Shown here: one piece after another, positions 44,001 through 55,300 of the stretch
How the letters are laid out: each line of letters opens with the position of its first letter
How positions within the stretch are numbered: the first letter of the stretch is position 1
Program-made: the position numbers and the translations under genes
Assembly: GCF_035083965.1 (NCBI RefSeq)
Contig: NC_089727.1
Location: 19,595,269 to 19,659,268, forward strand
Length of the DNA stretch: 64,000 nt
Reading direction: 5' to 3'
Origin: Branchiostoma lanceolatum
Lineage: Eukaryota > Chordata > Leptocardii > Amphioxiformes > Branchiostomatidae
The notes under the pieces: generated by a model
What the model was told of the DNA's origin: nothing
What the model saw: only the letters and a program-made list of their open reading frames with translations
Databases searched by the model: none

Positions 44001-47000
44001 TAATTATGCAAATTAGATTGTAATTCGCATAATTAATGATTAATTTTAAAAACCTGCTGTGTTCCATGATATGACTTTTCAAATATGTGGCATTTGTAAC
44101 TGAGGAAGAGAGGGATGTTGATAGATAGAAAATTTGTAATTGTAGGCCTAATTTGCATAACTAATGAATGACTACTATAATTCCATACAGGTAAATGATG
44201 GCAATTTCATACTTGTGGCATTTGGAAGTTATGTGAATGTGAACATAGTTCAATCAAATTACGCTGATAAGGACCTTATTTGCATAATTGATGATGTTAG
44301 CACACCTTTCTCAAAGCTCATATATACTTTGGACAACGTCTGTTATTTGGGTGAAGACGATCAACTAGTATGATGTATAATTGATGAGAGGCACTCCTAA
44401 TACGTCAGTCATAAAGGTTAAAATCATTTGGCGAAGGTATGAGGTCGTGGAACTCGAAAAATTGGCTTCTCCCAATCTTCAGGTTAAATCTAAGCTAAAA
44501 CCTTTTCCATAATAGGTGTTTACTGTTATTTCAATTTTTTTTAATTTTATATTAGAATCTGGGTCTAAGGTTTACCTTTATGAACTTCACTACGTGCCTT
44601 CGGCCAAAGCTGCTTCCCGGCCGGAGTGGGCAACTGGCTGTGACCATGGAGACGACCTGCGCAGTATGTCCGGCTGGCCGTTCCTGGACATACGTCTAGC
44701 AGACGGGGGCGTGCTTCCATTCTCATCGGAAGACAGGAACTTCAGCCGCCACATCATGACGTACTGGGCTAATTTTGCTCGTTCCGGGTACGTGTGCTAT
44801 ACTACTTTTCATTGTACCGGGTACGTGTGCTATACTACTTTTCATTAACCCTGGGAACCAGACTAGGACCGGGCCGTCAGCGAGTCCCATCGGCGGCCCG
44901 AGGCAGTCACCCCGCCCGATCTAAATTAAAGCTCCGGGAAGTTTAAATGGGCTAACTTTGCTCGTACCGGGTAAGTCCCGACGACAGTCTGGATCCAAGG
45001 ATACTTCTCATTCAGATCTAGCGTAAATAAAAAAGGGAGCAGGATGTAGGGGGACTGTCTTTAACCCTATCCAGACTGGGCTTTTTTGGTATATCTGGGA
45101 ACGGGGGGGGGGGGGTTGGGCTGATTCGGCCCCCCCCCTCATAATTTCCGAACGGTATGATGTATCATCACCAAATTTGCAGGGAGTGATATTCACGTCA
45201 AGTTTTATAATTCCTGTAATTTTGGTGACGTTATGACGTAATATGACGTAATTATGACGTCATCGGTGTGATTTTATTGGCTAATTAGGGAATTCCCGTA
45301 ATATCTAAAGGAATTAAACAAAAAGGTTTGTATTATTCATTTTAAGGTATGCAAAGGCATACAACGTCAATGGTAAGTGCGTTGACGTCAAAATTACGTC
45401 ATAAAATGGCGTCATGTGTTGTTAGTGATCCCTTGGGATCCGCCATCTTGGATCCGCCATTTTGAAATTTTTAAAAATCCTTCTTTTCCACTTATGACCC
45501 CAAAGAACACTGAATATAGACTAAAAACGTTTATCTAAATGTTCCTGGTAAAGAAAATGTCAGGTATTGACGATTTTAAGGGCGAAAAAGCCTGCTGATA
45601 CCTGAAATACTGATATAGTCCGCCATCTTGGATTTTGGCTGATAACGTCATCAAATTAGCATAAATTATGAATATTAAATCAGGAAAGTTACATCTAATT
45701 ACATGTAATGTTATACATGTAGGAAAACTAGTGTAGTTGTGGAAGAAAACCCGAGAAATATCATTGTTTTCAAAAAATTCATGATTTTTGCATAAAATGC
45801 CAGTCAGAAACCCGTTGCCATGGCAACATGAAAAAATGATAAACTTAAACCATTATTATAAAATTGTTGGCAACAAAATTTTAGGAAAAGTCACCAAGTT
45901 TGGTTGTCCTAGCATACATCGTTCGGCAGAAATACGATGTCAAAGTTGGCGCGGGCACTTTTAGCCCCCCCCCCAGTCTGGATAGGGTTAAAGGCACCCA
46001 GAGCATTTTATGATCCTTGAAAACTGGAAATGTTCTTGTTGCTGTAATTTCTATAAAATTGACATTCAATGCCACTGTTTACCATATTTGCGTGCAGATT
46101 TCTTTTCAAAAGTGCTCAAAAGCGGCACAAAAATAAGATACATGGTGATCTTTTAGTTTCACGCGCCAAGTGTAAATAGACCAACATTATAGCCCCGCAC
46201 ACCTCCGTCAAAACGTAGAAATGCAAACTTAAAACATAAAGTTGCAAATATTTGATGAACGTGTAGTCACTCTCTCATTTGCTGAACCGCTAATTATGAT
46301 GGACAGTCAGGATCAGTTTGTTAGGGTTTGGATTTTCTATCAGTTCTCACCACACAATGACATCGTATCTTTGCTCCTTTAATGTCGATATGTAATGGCA
46401 AAGTGTTATTGAAACTTATTTTGTGTAGGTATGACAAGAAATTGGATTTTTTTTTAAATTCAAGTTTCAAGCCTCATAAAATGCTCTGGATGCCTTTAAG
46501 AGTGACGCTGTGCAATTCAGAAAAGTGAGCGGTGTTTTTTTTTTATAGCGTGAGCGGTGTTAGATGAAAAGTAAATCGACTAAAAACAAGATGGCCAACA
46601 CACTCACACAAACACGCGCGTGTAACAAAAACAAAAACATACTACTTTTTGCAATTCAAAAATAGCGTATTAATAACTAGCAACTAACTCCTTCCGCCTG
46701 TTTTCTTTTTCAAGTTGTAGTTTCAATTTTATATTTGTTGCTTCCCAGCCAGCAACAAGAAAAAAATGTAATAGTAAAATTATTAATTGACACCCGAAAG
46801 GGGTCTGCAACGGAGGCTAGTGTTATATAAGCAATTGTGCTTTGTGACTGATAATAAATATTTGATAATAATGAAATAAAAACAAATGTTGATTTATTCG
46901 ATCAGGAACCCGTCTGATCCTACCGGTGGCCCCACTGACAGCCCCGTCGTACCAGAGTGGCCTCAGTACACACATGACGACCCCGCCTACATGAACCTGG

Positions 47001-47104
47001 GGCTGACGTCATCTAGTGACGTAGGGTTGCACCCAGAAAGGACGGCACTATGGAATGACGTCATTCCTAAACTTGTGGCATCGTCCAATAAAGAGGAATT
47101 ATAG
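38027..47104 (+). CDS. Type-B carboxylesterase / cholinesterase-family enzyme
   Basis: A serine hydrolase of the alpha/beta-hydrolase fold. Exons: 38055 (or start 38027)-38395, 38975-39154, 41349-41912, 42451-42607, 44556-44787, 46906-47104. Numbered from the ATG at 38027 the protein has 566 residues. Family marks: VRGTVQ, FLGIPYAAPPVGNLRF, EDCLTINIETP, LWIHGGALFLGFG (oxyanion hole), FNYRLGALGF and PGNFGFLDQ. The triad is intact: Ser210 in GESAGG, Glu335 in NNNEYGF, His454 in CDHGDD. The C-terminus is KEEL, a KDEL-like ER retrieval signal. The ATG at 38027 gives no signal peptide. An acceptor (TTTTCTACCTAG) at 38043-38054 suggests an upstream signal-peptide exon not found here. A poly(A) signal lies at 47228-47233. 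The substrate is unknown. Confidence 0.9.
38533..38663. repeat. MITE with CCAAGTGCGCATG ends
   Basis: CCAAGTGCGCATGTGCAG at the left and TGCATGCGCACTTGG at the right are inverted. Located in esterase intron 1. Confidence 0.7.
39172..39686. repeat. Foldback with 90 bp arms in esterase intron 2
   Basis: The arms 39172-39263 and 39597-39686 are near-perfect inverted copies (e.g. AAGTACTTGTGCTGGGATCC). The left arm begins 18 bp after the exon donor at 39155. Confidence 0.8.
39995..40082. repeat. (TATGC)n-like array, left
   Basis: Degenerate TATGT/TATGC/TACGC pentamers. A similar array lies on the other side of the retrotransposon tail at 40650-40710. Confidence 0.75.
40086..40354 (+). pseudogene. 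Non-LTR retrotransposon C-terminal tail
   Basis: The frame reads RRDEAALKLFQQM ... TERLKNSFLFHATKLYNQSL and stops. This follows the usual end pattern of CR1/RTE-like ORF2 proteins. The upstream part is missing. Confidence 0.6.
40650..40712. repeat. (TATGC)n-like array, right
   Basis: Pentamers TATGC/TATGT follow an AATAAAG motif at 40636-40642. They probably mark the 3' end of the retroposed unit. Confidence 0.7.
41225..41295 (+). repeat. tRNA-like SINE head fragment
   Basis: TAGCCTAGTGGTTAGCGCG resembles an A box and GGGTCGAGATT a B box. There is no foldable acceptor stem, so it is a SINE remnant rather than a tRNA gene. Confidence 0.45.
42757..43092 (+). mobile_element. tRNA-derived SINE with target-site duplication
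   Basis: aggatccgtgac flanks the insert on both sides (about 42757 and 43084). The head has CCTGCGGTGTAGTGGTCTGC and GGGGTTCTAGCCCC boxes. Located in esterase intron 4. Confidence 0.65.
43320..44480. repeat. Dispersed repeat with tandem modules
   Basis: Starts CCTTCGCCGAGAAGGTTATG. It then carries repeated modules of the type 'gatgggtggtcatgaattttggtacgtagatag', with AATTAGGA/ATGCAAATTA words between. The last part resembles the arms of 55.93-59.16 kb. It fills esterase intron 4. Confidence 0.6.
44850..45000. repeat. CCCTGGGAACCAGACT MITE
   Basis: CCCTGGGAACCAGACTAGGA at the left faces GACAGTCTGGATCCAAGG at the right. The GC-rich interior matches the style of 54703-54920. It lies just beyond the esterase exon 5 donor. 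Confidence 0.5.
45061..45991. mobile_element. TTAA-flanked inverted-repeat element, copy 1
   Basis: The ends TTAACCCTATCCAGACTGGG and CCCAGTCTGGATAGGGTTAA are perfect inverted repeats bounded by TTAA. Interior words CCGCCATCTTGGAT and TGACGTCA-like repeats recur. The size (0.93 kb) and TTAA suggest a non-autonomous piggyBac-type element. No transposase is encoded. Confidence 0.7.
45988..46499. mobile_element. TTAAAGGCA element abutting copy 1
   Basis: TTAAAGGCACCCAGAGCATT at the left is inverted as AATGCTCTGGATGCCTTTAA at the right. It shares the TTAA of the preceding element. Confidence 0.6.
46500..46880. other. Esterase intron 5 tail, nothing recognised
   Basis: AT-rich sequence before the last exon. 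Confidence 0.4.
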
Positions 47105-48238
47105 CCCAATAAGAAATAGCCTGGGACTCAAATGACTGTGTATCTCTGTTATATTGTATCTGACCCTTACCTCTTCCCTCATGACCTTAATGAAAAGCGG
47201 CCTGCGTGCCGATTTGAGCTTATCATGAATAAACAAAGGTTCTAAGTGGCCTACAAAGCCAGTCACAGAGAGATGAAGTAACTAATGGTCTGTGGAGTTA
47301 GCAGGTAATTTTCAAGAGGTCCGTCTGATAAGACAGAATATAAAAACATGTTAGCATAGAGAACAGTAAAGACACTCAGAGAGCTACGGCAGCTCGCAGG
47401 AAAGAAGGCACAGTGGAAAAAATGAAGAAAGACCGAATGTAGCCAGAGGTTGTTTCCACAACCTCTGAGCCGCAGAACACAGTGGATCATCATGTAAGCA
47501 TAACCAGTATCACGTAGTCATAGGCAGTCCGTCTTAAAAGTCTCCCGTTCTCTGAGAAAGCTTCTAAGAAAAATCAATTAAATGCAGTGACATATTGTTG
47601 TTGCCGCCTTTTGCCAAAATCCGGACAGCTTCTTTGAAAGCTGTGACTTATTTACCTTTCAAAATCAAACTTTACTCATGACAATAAAAGAAGAGCCAGT
47701 CCAAGCATGTCATTCATGATAACAAAAACCAAAAAACTTTTGAGACATTGAGAAACAACACTAGCTATGATGTATGGGTATATATTGCAACATCCAGAAA
47801 GTTTATTTCAAACATCGATAAACAGCTGTAAAAGTGTATACAAACTAGGGCATTTTCTATGCCGTATGCCTTGCTATAGAAAAGGCCATACCTGCAAGGC
47901 GTTGCCCAAAAGTAGTTCCCTAGGGAGTGCGTTCGCGGAATTCCTAGAATATTTTGCAAACCGAAAGCAGTACTATACAATAGGCTTCGCCCATGAGGCG
48001 TCGCCAAAAACCGATTACTGATAATATATCACAGATTAAACGTAAACAATTTTCATTAAGAAGCGAGACTAGAAATATTACAATACTAGCAAGTGCAATG
48101 TGATTATATCATATTTTCAAAATGTAAACAACTGGGACATTCATAGATACTGTAAATCATGACCAAACTAGAAACATGTCATTAAGAAGAACATTTAGGA
48201 GCTGTTGGGGTTTGATAGACGATGAAATATAATCAGGA
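47105..48238. other. Convergent 3' flanks of esterase and FkbM-NodB genes
   Basis: An AATAAA for the esterase lies at 47228-47233. A reverse-strand AATAAA near 47802-47807 could end the FkbM-NodB transcript. No other gene was seen. Confidence 0.45.
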
Positions 48239-49285
48239 TCATTCTCCGATACAGTCTGAGAGGCTGACAATATCAAATCCAGAGCTCTCATGCAGATAAT
48301 CCAGCAGATATCCTGATATCAAGTAGCTGTCGGGGTAGTCCGAGTCCAGGGTAAGGACGCCACCTGCCGGGGATAGTTGTTCATGCAGCATGCGGAGAGC
48401 ACGTGGCACGCGCATGACGTCTGTGAACTTGTAGTAATTCTCCTCTGTCAGCACGTGTTCTGTATAGAAAAAAATATTGCCTACGTTTTCACAACAGAAA
48501 ATAATGAAACCATTATTGGGGATAAAAGACGTGAATTTCTTAACGAAGCCACCAAAATACAAATTACATGATTTAATCTTACCGTTCCTTAAAAAGTCAC
48601 CAAGTAACTCAAATTTCACCTTTGTTTTGCCGACAGCTATCGACAAACCAAATCTCATCAAGATCCACCCACTGCTTCTCAGATCTTACTTTGAAGAGCC
48701 AAACAAGCTAGCTCAGTCGTATACATTGTATCTCACCTGACTGCGCCAGATTACGTCAGGAATTACGCCATACGTCAGGCATTGCGTCAATTACGCCAAA
48801 TTACGTTACGTCGGGCGCAAACCGTCGCGCAGTCCAAATGAGATACGCGCTTAACTAAGTAACAAGTGCTCATTGTACGTACGTAAATGGCGAGAAACAA
48901 ATGACACCAAAACGAAAACCCTCTTGGTGAAGGTAGATCTCTTCGGAATTTCACAGTCTAAGTTCAAGCTGCAGACCAGATTCAAGTTGGCTTTCTTGTG
49001 AATCGCAGTGTTGCCAATGAATTAAGAACCAATGTACAACGATACAGATTGATTCAAAAGGGATTTGCAGTGATTGCGACACTTTGCGCTAATTGCGAAT
49101 TTTATTTTTAACAGTCGCAAGTTTAGGCGATGAAGGCTAATGTGTTTCGCAATTTGGCGCAGTCCAGTATCATATCCGCTCTCTCTCTCTCTCTGTCTTC
49201 TTTCCCTCGCTCTTCCTTTCTTTCCCTCTCCCTATTTCTCTCTTTTCTCCTCTCTCCTTTCTCTCTCCCTTCTCTCTCTCCCCTC

Positions 49286-49326
<41 letters not shown>

Positions 49327-52300
49327 TCTCTCCCCTTCTCTCTCTCAATCTCTCCATACCTACTTGTCTCTCTTTAACTATCTCGCTGGGTCTTCCATCT
49401 CTCCGTCTGCCCCCCTCTCTTAACATCGATCAATAACGTACACATTCCTGGACCCTGCTTACCGTTAGTCGCCATGTTCAACGGAGGGAATCTGGCTGTC
49501 GGTTGGACGATTCTCAGTCCCCTCCCTCTCGCTACATCCCTGACTCTGTCCGTGATGACATCGGGTAGGTAGTAGGAGGGCTGCAGTCCGATCTCGCGAT
49601 GGCGGAGGAGTGCGCTGACCAGACTCATCCGCACCCAGCTGGACCCCATCATGGCGAAGTGACCGGGAGGAAATGGCTGACTCTATAAGGCACAATTTGC
49701 ATAGGTATGTATTGCTAAGGTTAAGCCCCCCTCTCACTGCACCCGCGGCACGCTGGCGGCGTCGCTGCGGCCGATCAACTTGACAAGCTTAAAGGAAGGT
49801 AAAGCAGTTTTATTCCCCGAAAATTAGATTTTGAAAGTCATTCTATTTAGTCATTTCCATACATGATTAGTTCAAACAACACTATCACAATGTATAGCGA
49901 CGTTCATCATGCAAAAGTACGACGTCGTTGTGATGTGAGAACTCACAAAAAATCGTCACTGCCATAAAAATTTCAGCATTTATCTATGTCCTCTTTTTTG
50001 GCCATAAAACTGCTTTACCTTCCTTTAAGGTACTCAACGAATTTCATCGACAAAAAATAATACTTTTAAGCTTTGTGTGGTTTGTTGTCTTTTCGGTCAT
50101 ACTTGTACGTTTTTGATGATATTCCCATTATAAAGTCAAGGGTAACACAAATCCAGTTAAAAACGCAGCGACGCCGCCAGCGTGCCGCGGGTCCGGTGAG
50201 AGGGGGGCGTAAGGTTAAGGTACATTTCTGAATTATTTCCGGTAGCTTCTAAATGGAAGTGGGTGAAGTCTGCCTTGTTAATTTTTTTCAGTACTTGACG
50301 ACCGATTAAAAGAGGTCAAGGGATAGGTGAGGTGAGGATAGGGGACATTCTACGTTGAGAAATTTGGTGACTTAACCATTTCGATACAACCACCATTTTT
50401 TACTGAGGAGATTCGGGTATTAACAATTTGAAAGAGACAATGAAGGTTGTTGTATATTGAATTTTGAATACTTTGTTCTTTATGTAAAGATGTAACTACA
50501 CAGACACACAAACGCTACTGAAAACATAACCTTCCTGGCAAAGGTCAGTTTTCTCCTATAAACATCCAACATCACTAGCACTCAAACCGTGCATTGTCTT
50601 CAATGACAGAAGAAAGGTTTCTATTAAAGTTTTCTTTAAAGAATTTAGTGTCAGTTGTTAAACTAGAGTTGTAGAATACTATATTGTTCACTGTTTCTTC
50701 ATGTTAAATGTATTTGTAATTAGCCTACGGGCAAGAACTTGCAAGCAAAATTTTACTCATCTAGAAGTGTTAAGATAGTCCCTTTAACTAAATCTGTCAA
50801 CCGCATAGAGATTATAGGGACTTGTGTACAATGTATAGAATGACGACCGAACCTCTCGTATTCCTATGGTGAACCTCTTGGCCCAGTCTGACACTAGGTT
50901 GGGGTAGGCTTCCACGAAGTCCCCGTACACGAACAGGGTTGCCGGCAGGTTGCTGCCGTGCGCCGCGATGGTCTCCACCAGTTTAAAGGCAGCCTTGCCG
51001 TTCATCCCGACCTGGACCGCAACGGTTACACTTTTGTCTCCGCCCGAACAACTAGAGATGACCGCTCCCGGAGAACCAGGCACGTTTGCTGGGACCTGCG
51101 CCAAAATATATATATGTTGTTACTGTATGTTGACCTCATTACGTAATATGTCATGACCCCATGACGCTGGAGGTCACCTGCCTCGTGATTCGGCCATCTT
51201 GTCCGCCATCTTTGTTCCTTGAGTAAAGTTCACTGATTAAAGCTGTACTCGGTTTGCACTTCAAGTTACCGTCTGGAGTTGCCCCTTGCGGTCCAATTTG
51301 ACGCTGTGCAATGTGAACATTAACAGTAGAATACATTTTGATTGGTTATTGTTTATTGTTTAAACGCATTTATACAAATATTTAAAAAAATGTATAGGGC
51401 AAAAAACATGCAGGGGGGCAGAAGCCTATGTGACTTTTCGTTGGCTTCCCCTCGAAACTAGACAATAGGAATTTTAAAAATTGTACATAATCGAAACTAA
51501 GCAAAACTGACAAAAGAAGAAATCAAATTATACCTCCATATATAAATATGAACATTAGCAATATCACGTTAACAGTGGTTTAGTAATCTCAATAATGGGG
51601 GCAAACATACGGCAAAGGTCTAGTGGTCGCGACGGACTACATGATTCTGCACGAACAACTATGACTAGGGATGGTAGTGTCACCAAAATGAAAGCAGATC
51701 TGCAGTGGATTAATCTCCAAGCAGATCTAAACGGGGCGCAAAAAAACGTATATGCTAGCCAGAGAAGGTCCAGTCAGCCTGATAAGCTCCAGCCAGCCCC
51801 GTTGTTTCTGAGGGGAAACATTCCCGCTGTGAACTGGCGCGGCCGGCTACGTTCGTCCCATATTCAGGTTGTAAACGATAATCCCTGCCAATGTTCACAT
51901 TGGAGTTTAAAGCAGGCACGAGGAGGAGTAGAGACAGCTCTCTCAATAGGTTGCCCCTCCTCGTGCCGGTTGATAACCTTGTTCAGGCCCGTCTTAGCGC
52001 AGATCCTACGGGGCTGGCTGGAGCTTATCTGGCTGACTGGACCTTCTCTGGCCCCGTGTAGGCCTGCTTGGAGATTACAGTGGATGTCACTTGAGGACAG
52101 AAGAACAACGTCCATACTTTGCATGATGTACAAAGTGACTAATAAACTTGTGAGTGTACCGACTGATAAGAATCTAATGCCAGCTCAGAAGGGACTGGAA
52201 ATAGTCATGCTTTTATGTTTTCGAGTACTCGAGGATTGCGGTGTTCAAAAATGATTTTCCGAGAGCAATAGTAGAATGGAACTCGTTATCATCAAGTAGT

Positions 52301-55300
52301 GTAGGAGTATCCTCACTAAATAGCTTTAAAGAACGGTTGCAGTCAGATAGGCAAAGACTAGGTGTAACGACAGACCGTTCGATGTAATGTAACCAGCTGC
52401 GCCGCGGACGAATGGCGGTTAATATACCAGCTATATAGAGATACACATACATGACAGTATTTTGTATAGCAATTTTTAACGTCCGTCAACTCTTGGTATA
52501 TACAATAAGGTGTTATGAATGAGTTACAGTTATATACCGAACAATTCCAACCCTACTTTTACTTACCAGCACTTGGATGGCGTCGAAGTCTGCGTAGTGG
52601 CGACCTTCGCCCTCCCACAGCAGTGTCGGAATACTGGTGCTCTTCTTCAACTTAGCTATGAGGTCTCTCTGTTTCTTTAAGGTCCATCCTGCCACAGGCC
52701 ACCCGAAATGCCACTCACCGTAGAACCTGCATGTAGGCGCAAAGAGAAGAAATAACTTGATAGCATCTTTCTTTATTTGGTATCTTTGCAATCCCCATAC
52801 ACTTAACCATCGACATCAACTGTTACATTAAATGACCTTAGCATACAAAGGTACAAAACACATTGTATAACATCATATCTCACACATAACACTATATACA
52901 TCATTGTCATACATCATATGATACAAAAAGCATAATCCAAATATCATAGCAAGCTTACAGGTAAATCACTGTATCATGAACAGGTCGATCGAAATTTCGA
53001 TGATATATTGATATCCACAAAGTGTAGGAATCAATAGGAATTTCTCTTATTTTCCTTGAGACGATTCCACGTCGAAGAAGGATGTGTTACAGCAATCCAT
53101 TAATTTGATCATACTGTCGATTCTTACTCTCCACACAGAGGAGTGGGTCCGGCTGGTTTTGACGCGGTTTTAGGCGTTTTTGTCGGGCTTTCAATTTTGT
53201 TATGTTTTTTTTTTTTTGGTCTCACCAGTGTGTGTTGCTGAGACAAAAAGACATAACAAAGTAGAAAGCCCGACAAAAACGCCTAAAAACACGTCAAAAC
53301 CAGCTGGACCAACTCCCCTGCTTGAAAAGTAGTCGATTCTGACCTTGTTTGATTCACAATGGTGCTTAAAACAATAGCTTAAAACCCTATCCAGACTGGG
53401 GGGGGGGGGGCTAAAAGTGCCCGCGCCAACTTTGACATCGTATTTCTGCCGAACGATGTATGCTAGGACAACCAAACTTGGTGACTTTTCCTAAAATTTT
53501 GTTGGCAACAATTTTATAATAATGTTTTAAGTTTATCATTTTTCATGTTGCCATGGCAACGGGTTTCTGACTGGCATTTTATGCAAAAATCATTAATTTT
53601 TTGAAAACAATGATATTTCTCGGGTTTTCTTGCACAACTACACTAGTTTTCCTACATGTATAACATAACATGTAATTAGATGTAACTTTCCTTATTTAAT
53701 ATTCATAATTTATGCTAATTTGATGACGTAATCAGCCAAAATCCAAGATGGCGGACTATATCAGTATTTCAGGTATCAGCAGGCTTTTTCGCCCTTAAAA
53801 TCGTCAATACCTGACATTTTCTTTACCAGAAACATTCAGATTAACGTTTTTAGTCTATTTTCAGTGTCCTTTGGGGTCATAAATGGAAAAAAAGGATTTT
53901 TAAAAATTTCCAAATGGCCGATCCAAGATGGCGGATCCCAAGGGATCGCTTACAACACATGACGTCATTCTATGACGTCATTTTGACGTCAACGTACTTA
54001 CCATTGACTTTGTATGCCTTTGCATACCTTAAAATGAATAATACAAACCGTTTTGTTTAATGCCTTTAGATATTACGGGAATTCCCTATTTAGCCAATAA
54101 AATCACATCGATGACGTCATAATTACGTCATATTACGTCATAACGTCACCAAAATTACAGGAATTATAAAACTTGACGTGAATATCACTCCCTGCAAATT
54201 TGGTGATGATACATCATACCGTTCGGAAATTATGAGGGGGGGGGGCCGAATCAGCCCCCCCCCCCGTCCCAGATATACCAAAAAAGCCCAGTCTGGATAG
54301 GGTTAACACCCACACGAGTTTTTTTTTTCAATAACATGCTGTAGTTTTGCCTTCCCAAACAACAATATACTGTATGGCATGAAGTATAGAAAGTGCAATT
54401 ACAGAACATGAACATACCAATGTCCTTGTAACGTTATGATTATCATTATTATTTTCTAAAATTTAAAGGTTTTAACGTTATATACGATAGGTTTTAATAT
54501 GTACATGTTGATGTAGGAAATATTGTTATAGCCCGTTATGCTGTCCGTTGTAATGTCTTGTCTTTGTCAGCAGGCTAGTTGAGCAGCCATGACTGTGTGT
54601 CCTGAACAATAAATAAATAAATGATAATGTCCTTGAAGTAATCTCTAGGAGTTTTCCTTCTTAAACAAAAGCTGCTAAGACATCAGAATACAAAATACCC
54701 TGGGTTCCAGACTGTTTATCGGGCCTTTTTAGCCGGTTCCCTTTAGCCGTTACCTTGTAGTCAGCTTCTTCGGTGACACAGAGACCCCAGCCCGCAAAAC
54801 CCTAATTAGCGCACCGGGGGATTTCTAGCCGGGGAATTGACCGGCCGCGGTTCACTCCCACGGGCTCATTTCCCACCGTAGGAAATCGCTAGCGACCCGG
54901 TACTAGTCTGGCACCCAGGGAAAATACAAAATGAAGCGTCGTACTTATCTATCCACTTGAAGGTGCCATCTTCTAGCATTTTCTTCAAGACATCGAACTC
55001 TCCACCCTCTATATCCATCTTCAAGACCACGTAGTCCTCCAGCCTCGTGTTCTCCTGGATCCAGAGGGACAGGTCGACGGTGTCGACTGTGTGGCGACGA
55101 GTCATTCTCTGTGGCCCGCCGGCTTTGTCCTTTTTCACCGCATCATCTACAAACAGTGTACCCCCTCCCCATTTCACGTACTTCCCGTGGTACGTGCCTA
55201 AATCTGGTGACCACGCAGCTTCGGCGTACGCCGTCATTTTACCTGTCAAAGCAAAAGCCCCAGTCACACTTGTGCGTATATAAAAGCCCGCATGAGTTGA

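Noticed and set aside
49130-49436. Ser/Leu-rich open frames
   Set aside because: They come from the (CT)n low-complexity tract in an intron.
51595-52254. 219-codon forward open frame
   Set aside because: It runs through a foldback repeat and a frameshifted LINE tail; no family resemblance.
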